A stretch of 64,000 bases of DNA from JBFWVJ01 sp050246795. GTDB taxonomy: Bacteria; Patescibacteriota; Gracilibacteria; JAUYGZ01. Below the pieces are notes generated by a model, which had not been told where the DNA came from, did not search any database, and saw only the letters and a list, made by a program, of their open reading frames with translations. The stretch lies in NCBI GenBank assembly GCA_050246795.1, contig JBFWVJ010000001.1, forward strand, positions 316,657 to 380,656. Direction: 5' to 3'. Of this stretch, positions 25,631 through 36,100 are shown in pieces; the first letter of the stretch is position 1, and every line of letters begins with the position of its first letter. Made by a program: the position numbers and the translations under genes.

Positions 25631-26512
25631 ATGAGATTTTTTATGGTTATGCTCAGGTTTGTCCGCTTTTTGTTGAAGACGTTCTTGCCGGTTTTTGTCG
25701 TGCTTCAAATCTTCGTGATGCCTGTGTTTGCCCAGTCTTTTAGCGATATTTTCAACCTCAATAACTCGCCGGTCAATTACGACTCGCCGTATCAGATTGG
25801 GAGGGGCTTTAAGGATGCTGATTCGATTGATTCCTGTATGCTCCACAGGGAATTTAATTTCAACGAAGTCCACAATGTCTGGGTCGAAGGATTGGTTCGC
25901 TGTAAGTACAACGCGAAGCGTGTTTTGAGCAAGGCGACTTCCCAAGGGGTTTCTACTGATCCAGTGGACGAGCAGGCTTGTTCGGGGAAAAGAGAAGGAC
26001 AGATCATTGTCCAGGGGACGCCTTCCGAAACCCAGGCCCGTCGATGGTCTGAACGATGTTCGTATTTGGGGGCACTCGGTGGAGCCGGTCCGGTTCAAAA
26101 CCAAACCAATACCAATACTTCTCAGCAGTATTTTAACCTCACGAATACTTCTCCAGGCACGCCCCGAGTGGCTCAGCCAAATCAGCAGGCAGATCCTGCG
26201 ACGGGTCCTGTGTACAGTGGTACAGGGGTTCAGGTCCCCAGTGAGAACCTCATCCCCCAGGGGATTTCTCGACGGCGAAGCTTGAGCGAGCTGATTATTT
26301 TTTATACCAATGTGACCTTGCCGTATGTCAGCGTGATCAGTGTATTGGCTTTTGTGGGAGCGGGTCTTTTTTACATCTTGTCCTTCGCCAACGAGGAGCT
26401 CAGTGGCAAGGCGAAGAATATGATGACCTACGTGGTGATCGGTATCATCATTATTTTTTCCGCGTATACCATCGTCAATACCCTCTTGAATTTCATTACC
26501 TTTGAACAATAA
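25631..26512 (+). CDS. VirB2/TrbC-like protein with a Cys-containing ectodomain (paralogue 3)
   Basis: 293 residues. Hydrophobic leader FLLKTFLPVFVVLQIFVMPVFAQ, a roughly 190-residue exported region with spaced Cys residues (DSIDSCMLHREF, GLVRCKYNAKR, DEQACSGKR, SERCSYLGALG) that may form disulfides, an Asn/Thr-rich linker, and one C-terminal VirB2-like pair: TLPYVSVISVLAFVGAGLFY and FANEELSGKAKNMMTYVVIG ending FSAYTIVNTL. The ATG at 25631 is preferred over an upstream TTG. It abuts the giant PKD gene: its TAA is directly followed by that gene's ATG. Confidence 0.68.
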   Translation: MRFFMVMLRFVRFLLKTFLPVFVVLQIFVMPVFAQSFSDIFNLNNSPVNYDSPYQIGRGFKDADSIDSCMLHREFNFNEVHNVWVEGLVRCKYNAKRVLSKATSQGVSTDPVDEQACSGKREGQIIVQGTPSETQARRWSERCSYLGALGGAGPVQNQTNTNTSQQYFNLTNTSPGTPRVAQPNQQADPATGPVYSGTGVQVPSENLIPQGISRRRSLSELIIFYTNVTLPYVSVISVLAFVGAGLFYILSFANEELSGKAKNMMTYVVIGIIIIFSAYTIVNTLLNFITFEQ

Positions 26513-29500
26513 ATGAATCGACTGGCCCGACAGATTGGCTGGATCTTTGGAATCGCTTGCTTGGTCTCTTTAGGTGTTTCCCAGGGGTTGGCCCAGGAAG
26601 TCCGTCTTGATTTGATCCCCCCGACTCAGGTGGGGGGCTATGCTCAGGGTCTTCAGGTGGGAGGTGGGAATCTGACGACTCTCGTCGTCCTCATTACCAA
26701 TTACGTGTTGGGGTTTTTGGGGTTGATAGCGATCACGGCGATTATCTATGCGGGGATTTTGTACGTGGCGAATTTTGGCAACGATGAGATGACCGGAAAG
26801 GCTAAAAATATTATCACGTATGTGGCTGCCGGGATTTTGGTGATTATCTTGTCGTATGCCATCGTGAATGCGCTCGTCGGGGTGGTGGGTCGGAATTCTG
26901 GAAATGTGCCCGCGGAGAGTGACGTCGTTACTTTGGACACGCTTTTCGATGTGGAAGGCAAAGATTTTGTGTTCCCGATTGTCACCACTTTACGTGATTT
27001 GGGAGACCTGTGTCCCAGCACGCCGATCGGTCTTATCCCGAATAATTCCGGATGTGCTCAGAATGAACTGGTGCCCGATACGGATTCTGATGGAGTGGCG
27101 AATGTGCTGGATACGGATGATGATGATGATGGGCTTTCTGATGAACAGGATCCAGATGATGATGGTGATGGTGTCTGTGATATCGGAAGAAGTGATGCTT
27201 CTTGCGCGTCCGGTCCTGATCTTTGTCCAGATACGGTCAGTTTTGTGACCTTTAAGGTTTTGGATTTGGAACGCAATAAGATCCAGGTGGATCGGGTGTT
27301 GGAAGACGGCTACTTGCAGTACATCGAAGATCACAATGGCTGTGCGGAATACCAGCGTATCGATGACATCGATGGAGATGGAGTTCCCGATCGGGATGAC
27401 TGTGATCGGGATGCGGATGGAGTGATCGACAATAGCGAATGTGCCAGCGCTTTTTTCAATGCGTACCCTCCAGGAAACCCAGAAGGCATCACCGTTTCTC
27501 CAGAGACGACTTTCCGAGGTATTCGAGTGCTTGATGTGATCCGACAGGAAACGGATACCGATGATGATAATGACGGGGTCCTGGATTTCGGGACGAGCTT
27601 GCAGCCGGAGGCCCGTGATTTGTTGCTGCGCCAGCTGGCCAATAATTTCAATGAGCTCGAACAGTTCATCCGCATCACCTGCGCTACCTTGCCTCAAACC
27701 CGCAGGGTCATCGACTATTGTGGCTATGATCAACAAGGTGTTCCGTTTGGAAAGCTGGTGCGTCGTTTGGACCAGTTGAGTTCTGACCTGACTTTTACCG
27801 ATTTTGAGACCTTCAATGATCTGTACCAGGAATTTATCTCGGTCGCGAAATCTTTTCCTCGGGTCCAGGTGAGGATCAATGCCAACCCTGGTTTCGAAGG
27901 CTCCTTGCCAACAGATAATGCTCCTTTCCGCGTGAGCTTTGACGCCATCAATAGTGTCGATCCTTATCAGGAATTCTGCCCGGCTGCCGATACGAATTAC
28001 TTCTGGTTTGTGAATAAAAGCCTCAATTTCAACCAAGGCTTGGCGGGGGTATTGGGTTCGACCACCAATCCTCCCGATGGGACCGGGGTGTTCTTCAACT
28101 ACGATTTTTCGGCGCCTGGAGTGTACAATGTTCAGCTTTTGGTGAGGAGCGCTTGTAAATACAACATCGTCAATCCTGGAGCTGGAGAAAATGGAGATGT
28201 GGACGCGGCTATTGCCGGTCTGGCTTCGGCACGGGTCAATGTGTTCCCGGCCCGGGCGAGGTTGGTGGTGAAGGTAAATGATCAGCCAGATACCGGAGCT
28301 CTTCCGGTGAGAGTTTTGGCCAGCGCACAGGCGCCGGTTCAGTTTGATCTGAGGGAATCCGTCACGAGCCGTGGCAGCTTTGAATACTTGAATTATGACT
28401 GTGGTACCGGTGGTTCCAATACGATCCAAGGCAACCAATCGAATTGGACGTTTCAGTGTTCGTTCGCGGATCCGACCGGTACCAAGGCTGTTCGTCTGCA
28501 AGCAAGGGATGGAGAAGGGGATGTCAATCGGGTCGTCAGTTTGCAGTTTGCCAATGTCATTTCGACGCTGCGGGTTGAACCAGGTCTGCAAGGGACGACC
28601 AATACCAGCTTTACTTTTGATGGCACGCAGTCGAGTGCGTCTCAGCAGATTACCAATTATACCTACACCATCGAACAAAAGAGGGGGACGGCCTTTGTTG
28701 AGATCCAGCGTTTCCAGCAGCAAACGGTGAATTTCCAGTTCCCAGCTCCAGGTGAATATCGGGTTACCTTAGAAGTTTCGACGGGCGGAGCTGCTGACCA
28801 AGTGTCCTCCGATACCAAGACGATCGTTATCGGTGAGCAAGAGCCGGTGGCAGCTTTCAAGATCAGCTTCCCGGAATCCATTCGCCCTGCCAGAGCTCTG
28901 CTCGATGGCTCTCTCAGCTTCCATCCTGATTTCCCGACCAATCCAGGCCTGAGCTATGTATGGCAGGTGGACGGGGTGGTCCTGCAGCCTCGGGGCGCTA
29001 CCAGTGGTGGACCGTATGTATTCGAACCGGAAACCGCCGGTAATAATTCAAGGGTTTTTTACGAGTTTCAGTCGGTGGGAGAGCATCAAGTGAGCTTGAC
29101 CGTAGCAAAGGGCGATCAAAGTGATACGGTCGTGGATACGGTCCAGGTGAAAACCTTGCTGGGGGTTGACTTCACGATCGATACACCGGCTACGCGCGTG
29201 AATGAAGTGGTCACCTTCACGCCGGACAGTGATAAGGCACTCGGGTTCTTCTGGGACTTCGGAGATGGGGTGACCTTGGTTTCCCAAGATGAACCAGTGG
29301 TTCACAAGTATGCGAGGCAGGGTATTTACGTCGTCAAGTTGACGGTCGAAGATGGTGCTGGAAATACCAATACCCTTCAGAAAAAAGTGATCGTTGGGCT
29401 TCAAAATGCGCCAATACCCTTTGTTCAGGTGTTTGTGAACAATATCGAACAGGATTTGTCGCTCATCGATTGTGTTGAGGTCAGCCGCAATGACAATGTC

Positions 29501-32500
29501 GTCTTCGACGCGGCGCGATCGGTGAATATCGCCGGCCAGACGAGCGGCCTCTCCTATCTTTGGGAAATCGAAGACTTTGAAGAAATCGTACAGACCCGTT
29601 CATTTACTCGCATCTTCAAAGAACTGACGAGGGGTGGTTGTATCGATGTGGATCTGACCATCACCGATCTTTCGACCAACGCTCAAGCAACGGCCGAGAC
29701 CATCAGTATCCGCGTCGTAAACCGTAAGCCTGAGCTGACAGATGTTCGCTTCAACACCACTGAACAAGTTCTCGTCACGCCGGTGACGGTCAATGTTTCG
29801 GTAGTCGGAGCGAGAGACCTTGATGGTCGGGTGACTCGGTATCGATGGTGGTACTACGAGGCTGGACAAACACAGCGGAAGCTCGATCAACGGATCACGG
29901 ATATTGCTCGTACGACGTTTGTGATAGGCCCGAATAATGTTGAAGGGACTGAAACGACTTATTATATAGGGGTGGAGGTCGAAGACAATGATGGAGGAGT
30001 GGTTTCAAATGTTGAGAGCGTGGGACCGAGCCAGCCGTTGGTGGTGACCAATGGTCCCAATGTAGCTCCGGTCGCTGAATTTATCACTGACCGCAGTACG
30101 ATCCAAACCGGAGAGATCATTACCTTCCGTTCCACGACCCGAGATCCGTTGGGGGAATTCATCCCATCCGCGGCTTATCAGTGGGACTTTGATGGAAATG
30201 GGGAATACGAACGAGGGATCACGGGAGCTGTGGTGACCCATCGGTATGAGAGCCCTGGACTCTATCGGGCGGTGCTCAAGGTGACCAAGAACGGACTGTC
30301 GTCCCAGTATGAAATGCTGATTCGAGTGATTGCCTCCACTCGTGAGCCAGAGGCGGCGTTTATCTTTGTCCAAAACGGAGCGGAAGTGAAGTTCATCAGT
30401 AATTCCCAAGTCGATTCTGCCCTGGAAGACAAGCAGCTCACCCATGCCTGGGATTTTGATACGACGATTGATACAGACGGAAATGGGATCACCGATGATG
30501 ATGCTGATAGCGCTTTGCTGAGTCCTACTTATGAATTCGATGGGAATCGGGACGTGTTTGTCTCTTTGAAGGTTACCGATTCGGTCGGGAATGCGGACCG
30601 AGTGACCCGTTTGATTCCTTTTATCAAGCAGGATACGGATCGAGGTGCGCTGGGATCTTCTAAGGTCGTTCGTTTGAAACCCGTTTTGATCACCAATCCA
30701 CCCCGCAATGAAGTGGACGGGAAGATTTATGTTCGTCCACCATACTCTGATGTCGTCTTCAATCCCAAGCAGTCAGAAGGAAAAATCCAAGAGTACCGGA
30801 TAGATAGCAATATCTTCATCGACAGCGATGGTGATGGCATCCTCGACAACGATATCGATAATAAGACCCATAAATCCTGGAAAGATGGTTCCTCTTTCAA
30901 ATGGACCTATCGGGAAAGCGACCAGCCTATCCGGGCCAAGCTCACCCTGGTGGATTTGGGTGGCCAGCAAAAATCCCAGGTGGTGGAAGTGGTGTTCAGC
31001 GAAAAGGATCCTGACTTCAGCTTGGACCAAACCACCAGTCCTGAAGAAGTTTTGAACCTGTTTGAAAATGTGCCAGTGGTGTCGTTCACGGTGGATACGC
31101 CTTTTGCTCAGCCAGATGACCAGATCGCTTTTGATGCGAGCAGAACGAAGTTTCCCAACGAAAAAGTCCAAGAATACCGCTGGGATTTTGATGGGGATGG
31201 TCTGGTCGATGAGATCAGTTTTGAACCTACCTTTACCTATGCTTATCCTCAGGCAGGAGTCTATGAAGCGATCCTTGAGGCGGTCTCCGAACGAGGTCTT
31301 TTGGGTGAGTACAGCCAGACCGTCTTTATCCGAGGTGGCTTGACTCTGCCGGAGGCATCGTTTGAATACGCCTTGGCGGACAATCAGCTCACGCTGACCA
31401 ATACTTCAACGGTTGACGCGAGCTTCAATCCTGAGGAAGTCCAATATGAATGGACCTTTAAACGATTGGATCTGGATGCGGTGCTGGAATGGAAGACCTG
31501 GCAGCAAACGGACGAATACATCGTTGATGATCTTCAGTTCAATCAGCCCCCATTGTGGGTTTTGGAGTCGGTCGTATTTGATCCGACCAGTATTTCTTCC
31601 GGATTGCTTCCACGAGAAGTGGTCCTCGGATCGGATGAGTTTGTCGCGCGATTCAAAGAGGGAGCCACATTTTTGAGCGCGGGAGCTCAGCCATATACGG
31701 GTGAATTGAGCTTCTCTGCGGAGACAAATGCTGAGGTGGAGATCCCCGACAGAGAGCTCATTCAAGTCTATCAGACAGGCGTGAGCGAAGTCTTGGAAGT
31801 ATCTGATGAAGTCCGCTTGGTCTTCAATGGAGTCATTTCAGATCCGGAACTCTTTCAGCTCTCCGAAGGACTGGATCCTGTTTCATTGGGGCAAGGAACG
31901 GTTGAGAACAATCTGACCATTTTCACCCTCCGTTCCTTTGGAGGACGTTATGCCCTGACTGGTACCATTGAGCCAGGATCAGAACAGGCAGGTGAGGTCT
32001 TGGGAGTTTCGACGGTGAAAGATCCGGTCAAAGTCTTTGAAACGGCTGGAGTCTATCAGGTGCTGTTGCGAGTCGTGGATCCTTTAGGAGAAAAGAGTGA
32101 GATGAGTGAACTCATTACGATTGATGAAAATTTGCAGGTGGTGGAACCTGCTCCTGTCGTTCCGATGGTCCCGACAGAACCGAGTCAGCCGATACCTGCG
32201 CCAGAAGTCATTCCGGATGACAATGGAGGGTTCTCGTACTGGTGGTTGTTCTTCATTGTCTTTATCATCCTTGTTTTAGGAGGCGTTGGATATGTGGTGG
32301 TGCAAACCATTTTGAAGCGCCAAGAGGAGTTGGATGCCCAAAAGCCAGGTGTCCCTTCTGTTGAACCGGTGGTGAAAGCGGAAGTGGTTTCTTCGACTCC
32401 CGCGCCCACGGCTGTTCCCGAACAAAAGGCTCCCCCAGCGCCAGAAAAACCAGCTGAAGAAAAAAAGGATAAAGATGATCAGGGCAAACCTCCCGTAGGC

Positions 32501-32536
32501 GATGGAGGGCCGATCCCGGATTGGTTGAAGGGGTAG
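26513..32536 (+). CDS. Giant surface protein: VirB2-like base, Ca-binding repeats, multiple PKD domains, C-terminal anchor
   Basis: 2,007 residues. Signal peptide (IFGIACLVSLGVSQGLAQE); a VirB2-like helix pair at about 60-130 with FGNDEMTGKAKNIITYVAAG; thrombospondin-type-3 Asp-rich calcium repeats at about 189-222 (DTDSDGVANVLDTDDDDDG) and 282-309; eight or more PKD/Ig-like beta modules to about 1,750 (FFWDFGDGVTL, YQWDFDGNGEYER, YRWDFDGDGLVDE); then a membrane helix at about 1,905-1,935 (WWLFFIVFIILVLGGVGYVV) and a Pro/Lys-rich cytoplasmic tail ending GGPIPDWLKG. Both ends are therefore membrane-tied, with a long stalk between. Inferred role: surface adhesin or envelope part of the adjacent secretion-like system. 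Confidence 0.85.
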   Translation: MNRLARQIGWIFGIACLVSLGVSQGLAQEVRLDLIPPTQVGGYAQGLQVGGGNLTTLVVLITNYVLGFLGLIAITAIIYAGILYVANFGNDEMTGKAKNIITYVAAGILVIILSYAIVNALVGVVGRNSGNVPAESDVVTLDTLFDVEGKDFVFPIVTTLRDLGDLCPSTPIGLIPNNSGCAQNELVPDTDSDGVANVLDTDDDDDGLSDEQDPDDDGDGVCDIGRSDASCASGPDLCPDTVSFVTFKVLDLERNKIQVDRVLEDGYLQYIEDHNGCAEYQRIDDIDGDGVPDRDDCDRDADGVIDNSECASAFFNAYPPGNPEGITVSPETTFRGIRVLDVIRQETDTDDDNDGVLDFGTSLQPEARDLLLRQLANNFNELEQFIRITCATLPQTRRVIDYCGYDQQGVPFGKLVRRLDQLSSDLTFTDFETFNDLYQEFISVAKSFPRVQVRINANPGFEGSLPTDNAPFRVSFDAINSVDPYQEFCPAADTNYFWFVNKSLNFNQGLAGVLGSTTNPPDGTGVFFNYDFSAPGVYNVQLLVRSACKYNIVNPGAGENGDVDAAIAGLASARVNVFPARARLVVKVNDQPDTGALPVRVLASAQAPVQFDLRESVTSRGSFEYLNYDCGTGGSNTIQGNQSNWTFQCSFADPTGTKAVRLQARDGEGDVNRVVSLQFANVISTLRVEPGLQGTTNTSFTFDGTQSSASQQITNYTYTIEQKRGTAFVEIQRFQQQTVNFQFPAPGEYRVTLEVSTGGAADQVSSDTKTIVIGEQEPVAAFKISFPESIRPARALLDGSLSFHPDFPTNPGLSYVWQVDGVVLQPRGATSGGPYVFEPETAGNNSRVFYEFQSVGEHQVSLTVAKGDQSDTVVDTVQVKTLLGVDFTIDTPATRVNEVVTFTPDSDKALGFFWDFGDGVTLVSQDEPVVHKYARQGIYVVKLTVEDGAGNTNTLQKKVIVGLQNAPIPFVQVFVNNIEQDLSLIDCVEVSRNDNVVFDAARSVNIAGQTSGLSYLWEIEDFEEIVQTRSFTRIFKELTRGGCIDVDLTITDLSTNAQATAETISIRVVNRKPELTDVRFNTTEQVLVTPVTVNVSVVGARDLDGRVTRYRWWYYEAGQTQRKLDQRITDIARTTFVIGPNNVEGTETTYYIGVEVEDNDGGVVSNVESVGPSQPLVVTNGPNVAPVAEFITDRSTIQTGEIITFRSTTRDPLGEFIPSAAYQWDFDGNGEYERGITGAVVTHRYESPGLYRAVLKVTKNGLSSQYEMLIRVIASTREPEAAFIFVQNGAEVKFISNSQVDSALEDKQLTHAWDFDTTIDTDGNGITDDDADSALLSPTYEFDGNRDVFVSLKVTDSVGNADRVTRLIPFIKQDTDRGALGSSKVVRLKPVLITNPPRNEVDGKIYVRPPYSDVVFNPKQSEGKIQEYRIDSNIFIDSDGDGILDNDIDNKTHKSWKDGSSFKWTYRESDQPIRAKLTLVDLGGQQKSQVVEVVFSEKDPDFSLDQTTSPEEVLNLFENVPVVSFTVDTPFAQPDDQIAFDASRTKFPNEKVQEYRWDFDGDGLVDEISFEPTFTYAYPQAGVYEAILEAVSERGLLGEYSQTVFIRGGLTLPEASFEYALADNQLTLTNTSTVDASFNPEEVQYEWTFKRLDLDAVLEWKTWQQTDEYIVDDLQFNQPPLWVLESVVFDPTSISSGLLPREVVLGSDEFVARFKEGATFLSAGAQPYTGELSFSAETNAEVEIPDRELIQVYQTGVSEVLEVSDEVRLVFNGVISDPELFQLSEGLDPVSLGQGTVENNLTIFTLRSFGGRYALTGTIEPGSEQAGEVLGVSTVKDPVKVFETAGVYQVLLRVVDPLGEKSEMSELITIDENLQVVEPAPVVPMVPTEPSQPIPAPEVIPDDNGGFSYWWLFFIVFIILVLGGVGYVVVQTILKRQEELDAQKPGVPSVEPVVKAEVVSSTPAPTAVPEQKAPPAPEKPAEEKKDKDDQGKPPVGDGGPIPDWLKG

Positions 32537-32537
32537 G

Positions 32538-32644
32538 GGGGGGAAGGGCCGTAAGGAGCGTAAGGGACGTAAGGATGGAGAGGGGGAGGGAAGAGTATGG
32601 AGGGTACGGAGGGTACGGAGGGTACGGAGGGTACGGAGGATGTG
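32538..32644. repeat. Minisatellites after the giant PKD gene
   Basis: GTAAGGAGC-type then GTACGGAGG-type 9-bp units in tandem. The remaining gap to 32822 holds no gene I can support. Confidence 0.8.
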
Positions 32645-32822
32645 GACTATAACTGATGAACGATAGAACTTTCCCTAAACATCTCACAAGCTGCCTTCTA
32701 CGAACTCCCCATTTCCGAAGCTTGAACTCTGACTTCTGGAGGGAGAGCGAAGGAGGAAACTGCTCATTCACCAGCTATAACCTAGTACCAACTAATCGTT
32801 TCCAGATTCTAACTTCATTGCT

Positions 32823-34964
32823 ATGTCAAATGGTGAGATAACTCCTCCGAATCCTAACAAGACTCCTTCGGGACAGGGGCAGAATCAGACTCCTCCGAAG
32901 CCTTCTCCGAAAGTGAATGGCGCTTCCGTGCAGAAGAGTGTTCCGGTTGCGAAACCACCGGTGCAGAAGTCGAGGAAGACGCTTTTGTTTTCTTTCATCG
33001 GGCTCTTTTTCTTCCTGTTTGTTCTTTTCTTTGTGTTTCTGGTGGTGATGCTCTTTCAAAATGGAGGCAATAATCCGATTTTGGGGGCGTTGGGGGTTGA
33101 ACCGGTGTTGTTGCAGCAGTTGCTCCAAACGCTGATCAGTTTGATTTTTGGGTTTTTGGCTTTTGTAGCCCTGGTGGTGTCGTTGATCGGGTTTTTCCGG
33201 AGGTTTACCGCTGCGCCGGCAGAGCTGGAAAAGAAAAAGCAGTCGCTGGTTTTGGGCCTCGTGTCGGGCGCGCTTTTTGTCTTTTGTATGATGGTTTGGC
33301 TCGTGCTGTATTTCTATATTTCCAGGCTTCAGCTGGGCACTGCCGGATCAGCAGTGATCTTGAGTGATCCAGCCAATACGGTCAATATGACGGCTCCTGT
33401 TAGTGTGACTTTTTCAGCTCAGGAAGTGGAGGTGCTCTACAACCGTGAAGGGATTGTTTCCTATGCCTGGGATCTGGATGGAGATGGTGCTTTTGATGAT
33501 GGGAATGGTCGAGATATCCAGTATCGCTATGCCAGTCGTGGCAATGCGGATGGGATTTATAATGTAGCGGTGAAAATTATCCTCGGGACAGGTCAGGAGG
33601 TCACTGTTCAAAAACTGGTGACGATCGCGAATGTGCTTCCGACTATCGGAGTGGATTACACTCCGAAAGTTCTCAATGTTCCGGTGGAACTGACCTTCAA
33701 TGCTTCTGGGTCCCGTGATCCGGATGGAAGCATTATTTCTTATGAGTGGGATTTTGATCTGGACGGAGAGATCGATGCCCAAGGCGCAACAGTTCGTCGC
33801 AACTTTACTGAGCCCGTTCTTCAGGAGGTTGTGTTGCGCGTGACAGATAATAATGGGCAAGCGGCTGAAGAAAGGATTTCGCTGAATTTCCAGGTGGGAC
33901 AACAAAAACAAGCCGTGATCGTTGTTCGTCCAGGGGTGACGGGTCAAGCCCCCTACAAGGCTTCCTTTGACGCTTCCAACACCTTTATTGATGAACGTGT
34001 CCAGAGCTATGAATGGGATTTCGGGGATGGTTCCCGGCCTGTTTCTGGCCGGATCACTGAGCATGAATACGCGACGGCAGGAAATTATACGGTGTCATTG
34101 CGAGTGATAGGAGAAAGCGGACAGCGTTATCAGGCGGAAGAGACGGTGGTGGTTCAGCGGGCTCAGAACGCCCCGACTCCTGTTTTGGAAGTCAAGAATG
34201 CCACTCTGAGTTCAGGAGTCATTCGAGGAGAAGCCCCTTTTTCTGTTCAGTTTGATGCTTCCAAATCGGTGGATAAGGACGGTACGATCGTGGAGCATCG
34301 TTGGGATTTTGATGGAGATGGTGAGGCAGACGCTTTTGGGGCCGAGGCGAGCTACACTTTTTCGGAAAATAAAACCTATGAAGTCACCCTGACGGTCATT
34401 GATAATGATGAGCTTCAAGGGACGTCGAAGGTTTCCATCATCGTGACGGTCCCGGAAGTCCTGATCGACCTTCAGGTAAGTACTTTCTCCGGCCCGGCGC
34501 CACTCGAAGTGACCTTTGATGCTTCTTCTTCCCGGGCGCAGGATGGGCAGATCATTTCCTATACCTGGCAATTTGGGGACAATGGGTCGGAAGTGATCGG
34601 CAGTGCCCGACAGACCCACGTGTATACCCAGGTCGGAGAATATCAGGCGCAGGTTTCCGTGGTAACCGATACCGGTAAGCGCGCGACCAAGCAAGTCTTG
34701 ATTGTTGCCAGAGAGGTCGAATTGCAAGCGGAATTCAGCTTCAATCCTCCGGTAGCAAAGGTGGGAGAAAAAGTGTTCTTTGATGGGAGCACTTCACAGG
34801 GTCAGATCAGCCGGTACTATTGGCAGTTCGGAGACGGATCTATCAGCCGTGTGGTGAAGCCGGATCATGTTTTTGCCAGTCCGGGCACCTACACAGTTCA
34901 ACTGGAAGTTTATGATCGCACCAATCGGATTAGTCGGAAAGAGGTGGAGTTAAGGGTGGAATAG
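32823..34964 (+). CDS. Membrane-anchored protein with six PKD domains
   Basis: 713 residues. A cytoplasmic Pro/Ser/Lys-rich N-terminus (residues 1-50), three membrane helices (54-80 LLFSFIGLFFFLFVLFFVFL; 100-125; 142-168), then six PKD modules marked by YAWDLDGDGAFDDG, YEWDFDLDGEID, YEWDFGDGSRPV, HRWDFDGDGEAD, YTWQFGDNGSEV and YYWQFGDGSISRV, ending in the last beta strand. PKD domains are extracellular protein- or glycan-binding Ig-like folds. It follows the giant PKD gene and probably acts with it at the surface. Confidence 0.85.
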   Translation: MSNGEITPPNPNKTPSGQGQNQTPPKPSPKVNGASVQKSVPVAKPPVQKSRKTLLFSFIGLFFFLFVLFFVFLVVMLFQNGGNNPILGALGVEPVLLQQLLQTLISLIFGFLAFVALVVSLIGFFRRFTAAPAELEKKKQSLVLGLVSGALFVFCMMVWLVLYFYISRLQLGTAGSAVILSDPANTVNMTAPVSVTFSAQEVEVLYNREGIVSYAWDLDGDGAFDDGNGRDIQYRYASRGNADGIYNVAVKIILGTGQEVTVQKLVTIANVLPTIGVDYTPKVLNVPVELTFNASGSRDPDGSIISYEWDFDLDGEIDAQGATVRRNFTEPVLQEVVLRVTDNNGQAAEERISLNFQVGQQKQAVIVVRPGVTGQAPYKASFDASNTFIDERVQSYEWDFGDGSRPVSGRITEHEYATAGNYTVSLRVIGESGQRYQAEETVVVQRAQNAPTPVLEVKNATLSSGVIRGEAPFSVQFDASKSVDKDGTIVEHRWDFDGDGEADAFGAEASYTFSENKTYEVTLTVIDNDELQGTSKVSIIVTVPEVLIDLQVSTFSGPAPLEVTFDASSSRAQDGQIISYTWQFGDNGSEVIGSARQTHVYTQVGEYQAQVSVVTDTGKRATKQVLIVAREVELQAEFSFNPPVAKVGEKVFFDGSTSQGQISRYYWQFGDGSISRVVKPDHVFASPGTYTVQLEVYDRTNRISRKEVELRVE

Positions 34965-35020
34965 AGGGAGGTGGGGGGTTGGGAGTGGGGAGAGGAATAG
35001 TTCTTTTTATTGGTTCTGGT

Positions 35021-36100
35021 ATGACATGGTGGTCAATCGTATTGGGGTTTTGGGAAACGGATCCATGGTGGCTTGTGGGCATCATGGTGCTCTTGCTGGT
35101 GCAAGCGGGGTTCTACTTTTTCTCTTTCTTTCGACGGTTTCGTTCATTAGTTTGGTTTTACGTGGCGGGTTTGTTGTCAGCTGCGGTGTTTTTTTCGACG
35201 ATGGTTCATTTGCCAAACGTCTTGGAATGGCTGGCATCGTATCGTTCTGATTGGTCGCTGATCTATCTGGTCCAAACGGTCGGATTAAAAGAGATCCTGA
35301 CAGAGTTGGTGTTCTATCATCTTTTTTATGGAGCCTTGGCAGCCGGAGTGGTGATCGTTTTGTTGATCTATGCCTTGATCACATTTCAGTGGCGGCGGTT
35401 TTTGACGATTGGCACTCGAGTGTATCGACAAAGCGGATGCATTGTCTTTTTTTCAGTGCTTACATGTGTTTTTCAACGAGTCTGGGAAATACTCTTTGAA
35501 GTCCGTATGGAGGCCATGGTATCGATGTTGGAACTCTTTGGATTCCTGTTGGTGTTCCAGTTGTTGATTCGGCTGCTGGATAGCGCTCGGTTGGAGTCAC
35601 CTCGTCTTTTTTTGGAATATTTTTATTCGCTTGGCCTGGGCTTTCTTTTTCTTCGCTTCTTCTTTTTATTGCCGGGATGGATCATGCGGCCGGCGCAAAT
35701 TCATGGGATCTTTTTTGAACAGGTATTCGTCTTCTTTTTTGTGTTGTTGCTGATCGGTTTGTTGCTTTCTTTTGCTCTTCGCGCGTATTTTATTTCTCCC
35801 TTTTTTCATGCCCGGTTTCGCTCATGGTACGGGATGTTTGTGAAAAGGGATGTTTTAACGGAAAAAGAACGCTTCGTTCCTTACCAGCTGATCCAAGGTC
35901 TTTTGCTTTCCTCAGTGGTGGGATTTCTTTTTCTTCTCTCGATTTTTCAGGGATGGATATTGCCCTTGGTGCTGTTCTTTTTCGCGGGCTACTTTTTGTT
36001 GTTTTACCTGCTGGACCATTTGGAGGACATGAAAACCAAGGGTGATCTGGTGCCCCAAAGAGTGCACAGTGTTCATAATAGGTCCTTCGTGAAGTCCTAG
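35021..36100 (+). CDS. Polytopic membrane protein of unknown function
   Basis: 359 residues with about eight hydrophobic helices (LVGIMVLLLVQAGFYFFSFF; FVFFFVLLLIGLLLSFALRA; LLLSSVVGFLFLLSIFQGWI; VLFFFAGYFLLFYLLDHL) and a short hydrophilic tail. No family recognised. A TTG at 34979 would extend it by 14 residues; the ATG at 35021 is preferred. Position after the PKD genes suggests an envelope role, for example a VirB6-like channel, but no motif supports that. The stop overlaps the convergent VirB4-N gene by 4 bp. Confidence 0.6.
   Translation: MTWWSIVLGFWETDPWWLVGIMVLLLVQAGFYFFSFFRRFRSLVWFYVAGLLSAAVFFSTMVHLPNVLEWLASYRSDWSLIYLVQTVGLKEILTELVFYHLFYGALAAGVVIVLLIYALITFQWRRFLTIGTRVYRQSGCIVFFSVLTCVFQRVWEILFEVRMEAMVSMLELFGFLLVFQLLIRLLDSARLESPRLFLEYFYSLGLGFLFLRFFFLLPGWIMRPAQIHGIFFEQVFVFFFVLLLIGLLLSFALRAYFISPFFHARFRSWYGMFVKRDVLTEKERFVPYQLIQGLLLSSVVGFLFLLSIFQGWILPLVLFFFAGYFLLFYLLDHLEDMKTKGDLVPQRVHSVHNRSFVKS

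Noticed and set aside
26990..28723. 577-codon open frame antisense to the giant PKD gene
   Set aside because: Lies wholly inside a well-supported gene; the translation is Arg/Ile/His-rich without domains. It arises from the codon bias of the Asp/Gly-rich sense strand.
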